Below are positions 25,081 to 33,339 of a stretch of 64,000 bases of DNA, piece after piece. The DNA lies in NCBI GenBank assembly GCA_963768165.1, contig CAVYHJ010000001.1, positions 248,001-312,000 on the forward strand. The letters run 5' to 3'. This DNA comes from CAVYHJ01 sp963768165 [NCBI: uncultured bacterium]. GTDB lineage: Bacteria > UBP4 > UBA4092. Each line of letters begins with the position of its first letter. The first letter of the stretch is position 1. A program made the position numbers and the translations under genes. The notes under the pieces are model-generated. The model was not told the origin of the DNA. It was given only the letters and a program-made list of their open reading frames with translations, and searched no databases.

Positions 25081-25884
25081 ATGAATATAGAATACGTACA
25101 CGGCTACAATCATCGAGAAAACATACGTTTACAGGACCAAGCCTCTACCCTGGTCGAGTTATTGCATTCTGACACTTCCTATCCGGTGGAAAGCCATGTT
25201 CTGGAAGCTGGGTGCGGCGTTGGCGCACAAACGGTCACCCTTGCGAAAAACAGCCCGAATGCCTTGATTACTTCCGTTGATATATCCGCGGCTTCTGTCA
25301 CTGAAGCCAAGAGAAAAGTAGTAGCGGCGGGTTTGACCAATGTTCAATTTGTCCAAGCGGATATTTTCAATTTGCCTTATGGGCCGGATTCCTTCGACCA
25401 TATTTTCGTCTGTTTCGTTCTGGAACATCTCTCGCGGCCTGTCGAGACATTGCAAACGCTGAAAAACTATTTGAGGCAAGACGGTACAATCACGGTCATC
25501 GAAGGAGACCATGGCTCGGTCTATTTTCATCCCGACAGCGAAGCAGCACACAAAGCTATTCAGTGTCAGGTTGAACTGCAACGGCAGGTGGGCGGTAATG
25601 CCATGGTAGGGAGAGAACTTTATCCGCTACTGTGCCGAGCAGGCTATCACTCCATTCATGTATCTCCTCGAATGGTCTATGTCGATTCCAGTAAACCGGA
25701 ACTGGTCGAAGGGTTCACGAAAAAGACATTCACGGCCATGATTGAAGGTGTCCGTGAATCGGCTATCAAGACAGGAATAATTGAACCACATGTTTTTGAT
25801 AAAGGAATTCGGGATTTATACCGAACAACGGAGTCGGATGGAGTATTCTGTTATACTTTTTTTAAGGCTGTTGGAAATAAATGA
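25081..25884 (+). CDS. Class I SAM-dependent methyltransferase
   Basis: 267 residues. Motif I is VLEAGCGVGAQTVTLAK, the acidic residue after strand 2 lies in SVDISAAS, motif II/III region VQADIFNLPYGPDSFDHIF and FVLEHLSRP. This is the UbiE/Coq5-like small-molecule layout, with an extra C-terminal helical part (about 185-265) that may hold the substrate. The substrate is not readable. It stands alone, with its own promoter, and converges on the CE15 esterase gene, 48 bases away. Confidence 0.88.
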   Translation: MNIEYVHGYNHRENIRLQDQASTLVELLHSDTSYPVESHVLEAGCGVGAQTVTLAKNSPNALITSVDISAASVTEAKRKVVAAGLTNVQFVQADIFNLPYGPDSFDHIFVCFVLEHLSRPVETLQTLKNYLRQDGTITVIEGDHGSVYFHPDSEAAHKAIQCQVELQRQVGGNAMVGRELYPLLCRAGYHSIHVSPRMVYVDSSKPELVEGFTKKTFTAMIEGVRESAIKTGIIEPHVFDKGIRDLYRTTESDGVFCYTFFKAVGNK

Positions 25885-25932
25885 TTGCCAACCAACCGGT
25901 AACATCTGAATGGACTTTACTGTGATTAATCT

Positions 25933-27282
25933 CTATTTAATATACTTCTCGGCATATTTTAAAAAAGTCGGCCAATTAGGTCCTGTGGTATGTCCTCCTT
26001 TATGTTGGCGGAACGCAATTTCACCGTCTATCAAAGGAGTTTCGATGGGCGGTAAATTATATGTTCCCAAACCTTTCTTTCCTAACAGTTCATAAACGGG
26101 ACTGGCATAGGCGCCGCCTAAAAACATACCTTTGTCATCGACCCATCCGCCTTCCACATTGGGAGAACCGCAGCTAATAAATACCGGACGCGGAGCACAG
26201 AGTGCCACAAGTTCATGGGCATCCACGGGTAACTCGTTCGCGGTTAAAGGTCCGGCATATTTCAGAAAGTTGCCTGCAAACCAATGGTATTCTCCGGACG
26301 ATGCAAGGTTTTCCACCTGCTCTCCGAAAACACGGCGCAGGATTTTTGTGCCGCCGGCTCCGGAGGATCCGACAAACGCCAATGCAAACCGCGAATCATA
26401 CGCCATCGTTACTATAGCGGCTTTTCCGTATCGCGATAAACCTTCTATCATGACTTGCTTCGCATTCACTGATTTATCGGTTTCAAAGTAATCCAGTGCA
26501 CGGCTAGCGCCCCAAGCCCAGGCTCTTAACGCACCCCAGTCGTCTGGTTTTCTGTGTTGTCCTTTATTTACCAGTCCAATAATGCCTTTCGTTAATCCCG
26601 CACCCGCGTCTGCCTGATAACTGGTGGGAATAATAATCGCATAACCCCAACCTTTGGATAGAACCTGCTGCTGCCAGCTGGGTTCTTTGGGTGTGCCCGC
26701 AGGGGGTTCGGGAAATTTGAATCCCGGAGGAAAATTAAATCCAAATTCCATAACCACCGGGACCGGGCGATTCGCCTTGGCGGGGGTTATGAGGGTTAAT
26801 TGGATATTGACAGTGATGGATGAATATAAGGAGTTGTCTACATGCCCTGATAATGTTTTTATGACCACGGGAAAACCATCTACCGTGTCATGCGAAGTAC
26901 TTAGTATTTCCCAGGAAACACCGGGTATTTTTTTAGGAGCTCGTCCGTAGATTTCTCTATCGAAATACTCCACGATTTCCGGACGGCGTTTTTTCCACCA
27001 TGTTTTGGCATCTTGTACTTTCTCGCCATTATTTAAGATTAACGGATCGGGAAGAGATTTATACGGCGAAGCTTTGGATTCGTCAGTATTGGCAGGATTT
27101 GGCTGATTCGGATAACCGGAAGGGCCGGGCCGTAATGAATGAATCCCAAGTTGAGTTAACATCCCTTGATAATCTTCGTTTGTAGCGCTTTGAATTCTAT
27201 CCATATCCTGTTGGTTAAATTGGGCATTGGTTGAAACGGAAGCAGTTAAAATAAACATAAGCAGCCACGATAATCTTTTCAT
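25933..27282 (-). CDS. Secreted glucuronoyl esterase-like protein (CE15 type)
   Basis: An alpha/beta-hydrolase, 449 residues, with a signal peptide ending STNAQ (about residue 20). The nucleophile S283 lies in EGLSRYGKAA (the GxSRxGK motif of 4-O-methyl-glucuronoyl methylesterases); SSGAGGTK follows, then HWFAGNFLKYA, the VDAHELVALCAPRPVFIS segment and the final catalytic histidine in HKGGHTTGPNW. CE15 enzymes cut ester bonds between lignin and glucuronoxylan, so a role in plant-wall breakdown outside the cytoplasm is likely. It is a single-gene unit. Confidence 0.9.
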   Translation of the reverse strand: MKRLSWLLMFILTASVSTNAQFNQQDMDRIQSATNEDYQGMLTQLGIHSLRPGPSGYPNQPNPANTDESKASPYKSLPDPLILNNGEKVQDAKTWWKKRRPEIVEYFDREIYGRAPKKIPGVSWEILSTSHDTVDGFPVVIKTLSGHVDNSLYSSITVNIQLTLITPAKANRPVPVVMEFGFNFPPGFKFPEPPAGTPKEPSWQQQVLSKGWGYAIIIPTSYQADAGAGLTKGIIGLVNKGQHRKPDDWGALRAWAWGASRALDYFETDKSVNAKQVMIEGLSRYGKAAIVTMAYDSRFALAFVGSSGAGGTKILRRVFGEQVENLASSGEYHWFAGNFLKYAGPLTANELPVDAHELVALCAPRPVFISCGSPNVEGGWVDDKGMFLGGAYASPVYELLGKKGLGTYNLPPIETPLIDGEIAFRQHKGGHTTGPNWPTFLKYAEKYIK

Positions 27283-27456
27283 TGGGTACCCTTTATATTC
27301 TGAGATACTTTCATACCTAAAACGTTTTTTTCGGTTTCCTTGATTAAGTGAATTAATATATTTATTACCACTATTTTACTAAATATCCTACTTTTGTTCT
27401 ATCTATTCCCAATGTTTCCACGGATTCTCTTGTATTCTCTCCATGCCCCCAAATAC

Positions 27457-27505
27457 TGTCATTCTGAACCCTGCTCTTTAGGGTGAAGAATCTCTGTGTT
27501 CTACC
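27457..27505. repeat. Half copy of the 89-bp TGTCATTCTGA element
   Basis: TGTCATTCTGA, then a divergent middle that itself pairs (ACCCT / AGGGT), then GAAGAATCTCTGTGTTCTAC. The outer words equal the left arm of the full elements at 42073 and 56624; the right arm is missing. Confidence 0.7.
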
Positions 27506-27539
27506 GGATAAATAGACAATTCCATATTTTTCCAAAGAT

Positions 27540-27574
27540 GCGTCGGGAATGGAGCGAAGGGGATTTCCCGACGC
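27540..27574. repeat. GCGTCGGGAA hairpin
   Basis: Perfect 10-bp arms GCGTCGGGAA (27540-27549) and TTCCCGACGC (27565-27574) with a 15-base loop. A related longer hairpin with GCATCGGGAAT arms is at 40978-41032. Confidence 0.65.
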
Positions 27575-27714
27575 CCTCTTTATCTTTACTATTTTGCACT
27601 TTAATTCACAATTCAACATTCATAATTCAAAATTATGCTCTTTAAAACTTGAAACCTGCATTAAAAGTCATTATAGTACCCGTAGGACACCCTTTAGGGT
27701 GGAAAGTTTGAACC

Positions 27715-28074
27715 ATGGGAAAGAAACATCTCGGCTATATATATTGTCCTGATTGCCAATATCGCGGGAAACCGGAAACCAATACATCCGGGGGAAGGAT
27801 AATTCTTGAATTTATTTTGTTCTTACTCTTGATTCTCCCTTGGATAATTTTTAAAGTAATCGCATCCCCACAATTACGTTGTCCCAAATGCGGGAATACC
27901 AAAGTAAAACATCTGGCAGGCGGGGATACATTTAAATGCCCGTTTTGCGAAGCGCGGGTTCCCAATTTCGACCCCACCTGTCCCCAATGCGGCAGACGCC
28001 TTTCCGCCGGTGAAAAATACCAGAAAACTAGAGTGGAATATCACAAAGAGTCCAAGTGGAAGAACAGGGATTAG
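27715..28074 (+). CDS. Zinc-ribbon membrane protein
   Basis: 119 residues with a CPDC pair (residues 11-14), one membrane helix (about 29-50, ILEFILFLLLILPWIIF), then CPKC, CPFC and CPQC pairs making one or two complete zinc ribbons. The CxxC pairs before and after the helix may come from a ribbon split by an inserted helix. No enzyme domain is present; the function is unknown, and a structural or protein-contact role is most plausible. A decayed copy of its 3' half lies at about 24850. Confidence 0.75.
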   Translation: MGKKHLGYIYCPDCQYRGKPETNTSGGRIILEFILFLLLILPWIIFKVIASPQLRCPKCGNTKVKHLAGGDTFKCPFCEARVPNFDPTCPQCGRRLSAGEKYQKTRVEYHKESKWKNRD

Positions 28075-28209
28075 GGTATGGTGAATGATGTTAATCTGCG
28101 TCAGGAATCGAATTTTCTGTTGGAAAAATTGGAGACTTAGAATCCCAACATTCTACCTAATAAAATTGACAGTACCCTTATGAGAATATAAAATGTTACT
28201 AAATATAGA

Positions 28210-28734
28210 ATGGTTAAATATATGTTCGGTAACCAAAATACACAAGAGAACCTAAAAAGGTTATCATCGTCAATGACCATCATCCAAAAGTTTATTTTCC
28301 CCACGTTATGGATTGGAGGATTCGGATTTGGAACTTTGACCCTTTGGCTTGGAGCCATGACCGGAAAAAACGGTAATCTTCCTCCGTATGATGCAAAATG
28401 GGGATTTCTCTTGATGTGGATAGCGGGTAGTATTTTCATTCTATGGGGATGTGCCGGTTTAAAGAAGGTTATTCTGACATCCGATTCCCTTATCGTTTCT
28501 AACTATTTTCGTGAGATTACTATTCCGGTGGAAATGATTGAAAGGGTTACGGAAAATCGCTGGATTAATATTCGCCCTGTTACCGTCCATTTCCGTTGCA
28601 CTACCGATTTCGGAGAAAGAATCACCTTCATGCCCAAGATAAAGTTGTTTCTCCTTTTTTGGAAATCACATCCGGTCATTGAGGAATTGAGGCAGGCAAC
28701 CGCATCAAAGAATAGAAAAAATGTCATACCATAG
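28210..28734 (+). CDS. Small membrane protein, PH-like (bPH2-type) domain
   Basis: 174 residues, not firmly recognised. Two hydrophobic helices (about 30-52 and 66-84) are followed by a beta-rich part beginning LKKVILTSDSLIVSNYFREI, which resembles the bacterial membrane PH domain layout (helix pair then strand pair with a conserved switch). The start is uncertain: no ribosome binding site precedes the ATG at 28210, and the ATG at 28273 (MTIIQKF) is a fair alternative. No operon partner. Confidence 0.6.
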   Translation: MVKYMFGNQNTQENLKRLSSSMTIIQKFIFPTLWIGGFGFGTLTLWLGAMTGKNGNLPPYDAKWGFLLMWIAGSIFILWGCAGLKKVILTSDSLIVSNYFREITIPVEMIERVTENRWINIRPVTVHFRCTTDFGERITFMPKIKLFLLFWKSHPVIEELRQATASKNRKNVIP

Positions 28735-29190
28735 GAAAGCGAATTTCCCGACACTTTCCCTAAAATTCTTCAACTCTAACCCCACTCCCTCAAAAATAAC
28801 AACCCCTTATTTTTTGGAAAACCTTGAGTTAGGGGAAAAAACTTGTGCGAACGTACAAAGTTTTATCCTCAATAAAATCAATCAACCAATAATTCTTGTG
28901 CAATTGCGCAAGAATTCCAGCTGGCTGAAATCCACCAGCTTTATACGTTCGTCAAAAGCTCGATAGTTCTCTCTCCGCTTTAATCTGGAAGGGGTGACAT
29001 CTAAAAACTGTCATTGACTTTCCCGTCTCGCCTCGTTAAGATTTCATTACAAAAGAAAAAAAATCTTCTCTCTTCAAAAAGGTTTTAACGAATAGCTATA
29101 ACTCAAATAACGATTAAATCTAAATTTGAGTGTTTGCATCTCTATTCGCAATGTAGTTTGCATTGAAATTATTGAAAGTGGTAAAATTAG
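28735..29190. other. Gene-free 456-bp stretch with nested hairpins
   Basis: No credible gene. At 28846-28952 outer arms (GCGAACGTA and TACGTTCG) enclose a hairpin TTCTTGTGC / GCGCAAGAA and another AGCTGG / CCAGCT. AATAAAATCAATCAA inside it recurs in repeat copy B near 61.36 kb. Bases 28990-29190 should hold the promoter of the toxin-antitoxin-like pair, but I could not define it. Confidence 0.55.
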
Positions 29191-29499
29191 ATGATTAACG
29201 ATATTCGATTGAAGTTTGAACAGCAAGACTACGAATACAGTTTACACGCGGTTAACCAAAGTATTTTAAAACATATATCGCGGAAAGAGGTCGAGGAAGC
29301 AATTGGCAAGGGTGAAATAATTGAAGATTATCCGACGGATAAATACGGACCCAGTTGTCTTATTTTGGGGAAAACAATGTCCGGTAGACCATTGCATATC
29401 CAATGTACCCATCCGTCGAGACCCAAAATTAAAATTATTACTGTTTATGAGCCTGACCCACAAGAATGGATAAACTTTAAAACAAGGAGAACAATATGA
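29191..29499 (+). CDS. DUF4258-family protein, probable toxin component
   Basis: 102 residues with the DUF4258 look: an N-terminal helix with SLHAVNQSILKHISRKEVEEAI, the strand with a conserved glycine (YGPSCLILGKT), GRPLHIQC and a final IITVYEPDP strand. The family is RelE/MqsR-like in size and often sits before a YgiT-type zinc-finger antitoxin, as here: its stop overlaps the next start (ATGA at 29496). Toxicity is inferred from this arrangement, not shown. It is a two-gene unit. Confidence 0.8.
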   Translation: MINDIRLKFEQQDYEYSLHAVNQSILKHISRKEVEEAIGKGEIIEDYPTDKYGPSCLILGKTMSGRPLHIQCTHPSRPKIKIITVYEPDPQEWINFKTRRTI

Positions 29500-29723
29500 A
29501 ATGCGATGTTTGCGGAATCGGTAAATTGGAAAAAAAGCTAATTCGATATAGTTTGCAAGTAGGTAAAAAACTTGTGGTAATTGAACATGTACCCGCCTTG
29601 GTTTGCGGGAATTGCGGAGAGACGACTTTTTCACCCGATACAGTAGAAAAATTACAAAAAACAATTTGGAAATCTCATAAACCCATGAAAGTATTGGAAA
29701 CTCCGGTTTATGAGTTTGCTTAA
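29496..29723 (+). CDS. YgiT-type zinc-finger protein, probable antitoxin
   Basis: 75 residues. Two CxxC pairs, KCDVCGIG and LVCGNCGE, form the YgiT/MqsA N-terminal zinc finger. The usual DNA-binding Xre half of MqsA is missing, so this is the short form (YgiT-type, as found beside DUF4258). Start ATG overlaps the toxin stop and has AAGGAG six bases upstream, inside the toxin gene, which would favour high antitoxin translation. Confidence 0.82.
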   Translation: MKCDVCGIGKLEKKLIRYSLQVGKKLVVIEHVPALVCGNCGETTFSPDTVEKLQKTIWKSHKPMKVLETPVYEFA

Positions 29724-29842
29724 TACCACGCACCACCCACTACAAAACCACTGATTTCCTCTGACTAAAATTTTCTTCTTCTTACTAAGTAGAAGATTGA
29801 TTTTAAATAAGTTACAATAAAACTCTAAAGCGATACATAACT

Positions 29843-29860
29843 TTTGTACATTTGTACAAA
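29843..29860. repeat. Short TTTGTACA hairpin
   Basis: Perfect 8-bp arms TTTGTACA / TGTACAAA with loop TT, between the antitoxin-like and DUF1501 genes (converging), where it could slow both transcripts. No T-run follows. Confidence 0.5.
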
Positions 29861-29904
29861 GCTATCCGTGATTCCCAAGCAATGGTTATATGAATCTAGA
29901 AAAT

Positions 29905-31233
29905 TTAGGTAAATAATTCTTTGATGGGAACGCCGTCATCCACCAGTTTAATAGGTCTGCCCATCGGGGTATAATTGGTTTCGGAACCGTCAATTCCCAA
30001 ACATTGCGCGAATGACGCGAATAAATTGGGAACAGAAATAGGGTTACTCGTGAGTTCAAATCCATCTTCATCCGTCCCGCCAATGACCCGGCCGCCTTGA
30101 ATACCGCCGCCTGCTACCACGATAGACCAGGCTTTGGGATAATGATCCCGACCGGCATTTTGATTAATTTTCGGAGTCCGTCCGAATTCACCCATCCAGA
30201 TGACCAGTGTTTCATCGAGCATCCCGCGCTGTTTTAAATCCGCCAGCAACGTGGAAAATCCCGGGTCTAATTCCGCTTGAAGTTTTTCCCCACGGTTAAA
30301 ATTGTCCTGATGAGTATCCCAACCCGGTAATGTCACTTCCACAAATTTCACGCCGGATTCCACCAATCGCCGCGCGAGTAAACATCCCTGCCCAAACGGT
30401 GTCCGACCATACGCATCGCGCAACGCATCCGGCTCCGCGTCTAGATTAAACGCCTTTAAATCTGGTGAGTGCATGAATTTGACGGTCTTGGAATAAATGG
30501 TTTCATGGGCGGCGACTTCTTTTCCGCCATGCGTGATTTCAAAATTGGACGCTAATTTTTCTTGTAAAGAAAGCCGTTCGCGGAATCGTTTTTCATCCAC
30601 ATCCTTGGGTGGATTAATATTGTCAATTGGTTTGGTTGGGTCGGCAACATAAAATGGAGAATTTTCCATTCCCAAATAACCCGCGCCAAAGGACGGATTT
30701 CGTAGAGCCACAAAATTAGGCAAATCAAAATTTGGGTCGCCCATCTTGGCAGAAACTATCGAACCAATACTGGGATGTTTAACCGTCGCTTGCGGTTTAA
30801 ATCCGGTATGAAGATAATAGCGGGCGCGTTCGTGATTCCCTTCCCCCGTGGACATGGAACGGATAATGGCGATTTTGTCCGTGTGCTTTGCCACACCCGA
30901 TAAATGTTCGCTAATTTGAATTCCCGGGACTATTGTAGAAATGGCTTTGAAAGAACCTCCCGTGTCCCTGCCCGGTTTGGGGTCCCAGGTATCCAACTGG
31001 CTGGGGCCGCCGTCCATCCATAATAAAATGCACGCTTTCGCTTTGGCGGCATTGGGTTCCGCCGCGCGCGCGGTTTCCGTGAACAGGGTATAGAGAGAAC
31101 TGCCAAATAAAAAACTGCTGAAAGTTAATGCACTCCCTTTGATAAACCCGCGCCGCGATACACCATTGTGCAGGAGTTCCATTTCGTTAATAACCTTGAT
31201 AGGGTCAAATTCGCAATCTTTACATTTATGCAT
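29905..31233 (-). CDS. DUF1501 secreted protein (sulfatase-like fold, Tat signal)
   Basis: 442 residues. A twin-arginine signal NGVSRRGFIKGSALTF begins at about residue 23 and cleavage probably falls after ARAAEP, so it is exported folded. Then ACILLWMDGGPSQLDTWDPK, ISTVVPG-type segments, GEFGRTP and NQNAGRDHYP are DUF1501 hallmarks; the fold belongs to the alkaline phosphatase/sulfatase group. Planctomycetes encode many such genes directly after DUF1549/DUF1553 cytochrome-like genes, exactly as here (100 bases downstream). Function unknown. Confidence 0.93.
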   Translation of the reverse strand: MHKCKDCEFDPIKVINEMELLHNGVSRRGFIKGSALTFSSFLFGSSLYTLFTETARAAEPNAAKAKACILLWMDGGPSQLDTWDPKPGRDTGGSFKAISTIVPGIQISEHLSGVAKHTDKIAIIRSMSTGEGNHERARYYLHTGFKPQATVKHPSIGSIVSAKMGDPNFDLPNFVALRNPSFGAGYLGMENSPFYVADPTKPIDNINPPKDVDEKRFRERLSLQEKLASNFEITHGGKEVAAHETIYSKTVKFMHSPDLKAFNLDAEPDALRDAYGRTPFGQGCLLARRLVESGVKFVEVTLPGWDTHQDNFNRGEKLQAELDPGFSTLLADLKQRGMLDETLVIWMGEFGRTPKINQNAGRDHYPKAWSIVVAGGGIQGGRVIGGTDEDGFELTSNPISVPNLFASFAQCLGIDGSETNYTPMGRPIKLVDDGVPIKELFT

Positions 31234-31275
31234 TTGTTACTCCTTTACCTCGTCCCTTCTCCTTCCTTAACAACT

Positions 31276-31303
31276 GTAGAGACGTAACATGTTACGTCTC
31301 TAC
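31276..31303. repeat. 28-bp perfect palindrome
   Basis: GTAGAGACGTAACA followed directly by its exact complement, with no loop. It lies in the 100-base gap between the DUF1549/1553 and DUF1501 genes. I recall palindromes of this GTAGAGACGT type from other genomes, but cannot check it here. Confidence 0.7.
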
Positions 31304-31332
31304 CGGGTGATAGAGAGTTGAGGGGGTGGTCA

Positions 31333-32484
31333 TTAATGATTCAAAATAAATTCCGGGGAATTTAGCAATGCCCAGAAAATATCTTCCATTGCCGGATTAC
31401 TAAATCCGGAAAATTGCCGTTGGTTGAAATTTCCTAATAGACCGTTATTCTTTTTATCAGATTGTGCCACGGGTCCCGGAACGGCACTGGCATATAACGA
31501 TACACCGGTTCCCTGGGCTGTAGGGGTTGAACTTAATTTGTCTATATAATCGAAACAGTATTTCTTTTCTTCCGGCAACGGATAACGGGATAAGGTCGCC
31601 AGGTACAGCCAATCAATCCGCTCGGAATTGGATTTGGCGTTCTTCAGGATCGTTCCCAGAGTTCCCCCGCCGGGACGGGCTTTAATTCCTTGATTGACCA
31701 AATTCCCGTTCAACAGCATCAATGCCTGCGGAATGGTTCCCTGGAAACTTTCATCCTCTTCCATTTCGTCATTATCAAAAATAAACACAAACTTGCGCAG
31801 GTAACCGTCTTTTAGTTTTTCCATTTGATCCGGATTGATATTTCGGCGGGTTTCTTCAATCCCTGTGGATTCCATCAGGGAATAAAATAATTCTTCCGCG
31901 CTCATGGGACGCAGATAAGCGTGAGAATAATACTCATGGTCTTTCTCATTGTCTCCCGTTTTCCGTGAACTCAACTGGTAGGTCTTGGAATTGGTAATGA
32001 CCCGTACCAGGTATTTTAAGTCATAGTGATGGCGCATGAAATCATCCGCCAGAAAATTCAATAACTCCGGATGCGTAGGTGTTTTCGAAAGGTCATCAAT
32101 CGGGTCCACCAGCCCTCTACCCATGAAATGATCCCACATCCGGTTTACAATCGCTTTGGCAAAATACGGGTCGCTGGGAGAAGTCACCAGGCGGGCGAGT
32201 TCCACCCGGCGATTGGTGCGAAAACTATTATCAATGGTTTCTCCCGTAATAAATTTGGGTTGAACGGCGCCCTGGTCTTCTTTATTGGGAATATAAACAT
32301 CTCCGCGAGGACGGTCGTAAATTTCTACGCCGATAACTTTTTTATCTTCCCGCACGGGTTGCAATTTCGTGCGCGCGAAAAACGCTGCCATCGCCCAGAA
32401 ATCCGTTTGTTTGATTTCCTTTTCATAGGGGTGATTGTGACATTGGGCGCATTGGATTTGTTTTGCCATAAAAAGCTGGGACAT
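31333..32484 (-). pseudogene. DUF1549/DUF1553 protein, downstream part of a frameshifted gene
   Basis: Reads on from the fragment at 32513-33103 after a single-base shift: in the second frame the sequence continues FYIARYEAKPEDLAGNMSQL before the first ATG of this piece. It holds a haem-type CxxCH (QIQCAQCHNHP), the end of DUF1549 and all of DUF1553 (RRVELARLVTSPSDPYFAKA, NRMWDHFMGRGLVDPIDDL, ending in PEFILNH). This is the planctomycete cytochrome c-like family, likely periplasmic and paired with the following DUF1501 gene. As read, this piece has no signal peptide of its own. Confidence 0.88.
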
Positions 32485-32512
32485 ATTTCCCGCGAGGTCT
32501 TCCGGTTTGGCT

Positions 32513-33103
32513 TCATAACGCGCAATATAAAATCCCGCCGGGATTATCCATCGTCCCGCCTTCGGCGGTCAGCAGTGCGGTCACAAATTGGTCGTAAGGC
32601 ATATCCTTATTAAACGTGTCCGCCAGCCAATCTTTAAGTTCGCGCGGTTTCACTAATTGCTGCCGGTACTGGCGTCCTACCAGCCATTTCGTCCAGATAT
32701 TTGCCCAGTTATCGCCATAAAGTTTGCTATTTAAAAGTTCTTGAATTTTTTCCTGTCGTTTGGTAGGGCTGGTGCTTTTCAGAAATTCAGACACTTCGGT
32801 TGCGGTGGGAATTTCACCGACTATATCAATGGAAACCCGCCGTAAGAATTCCTCATCGGTGGAAAGCGGGGACGGTTTTAACCCTTGATTCTTCCATTCC
32901 GCCGAAATGTATTGATCTACTTGCTTGGTAGCGGAAGAAGTATCACCGGCTGATTTCGCTGGAAAATTAAAAGTATCTTGTACAGTGGCGGCAATCGAAA
33001 GTAACGAACCGACCATAATTACGCAGAGCAGGAAGAAGAGAGAATAAGTCGTATTATTAACAGTTTTTCTTGGTATAGAAGTAGCCTGTTTATTTTTTCG
33101 CAT
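32513..33103 (-). pseudogene. DUF1549 protein, N-terminal part of a frameshifted gene
   Basis: 196 residues: a membrane-anchoring or signal helix (about 20-41, SLFFLLCVIMVGSLLSIAA) and the first half of DUF1549 (STDEEFLRRVSIDIVGEIPT, NIWTKWLVGRQ). It ends ILYCAL at a stop just past DNPGG. Deleting one base near 32528-32536 restores DNPGG-FYIARYEAKPEDL, the expected continuation, so one extra base separates two halves of a normal gene. A sequencing error, a real mutation or a programmed shift cannot be told apart; no typical slippery heptamer is obvious. Confidence 0.88.
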
Positions 33104-33339
33104 TTACGCTCACGACCTTCTTAGTTTATTGTATAGCAATTACTTCACAAAATCAATGCCAGTTTACAGAATATGGATAACGTAAGGAAATACAAGGCTG
33201 TATTCAATTTTGCAGGATTGGATTGTCACCCGGTTGTACCATTAGGAACAATTTTGTTGACCTTATAGAGCAAGCTAAACAAAAAACCTAATCTGAAGGT
33301 CTCTGACCGAGGAAGGTTGCAAAAAATCTTCCCGGCAAT

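Larger units (their letters stand above)
27283..27714. other. Gene-free 432-bp stretch with palindromic repeat fragments
   Basis: No credible gene. It holds a half copy of the TGTCATTCTGA element (27457-27505), a hairpin at 27540-27574, a run of ATTCA-like words (27600-27635) and a small CACCCT/AGGGTG hairpin (27688-27701) just before the zinc-ribbon gene. Confidence 0.6.

Noticed and set aside
28721-28966. 81-codon open frame overlapping the end of the PH-like gene
   Set aside because: Covers the nested hairpins at 28846-28952, with low-complexity coding potential and no start signal.
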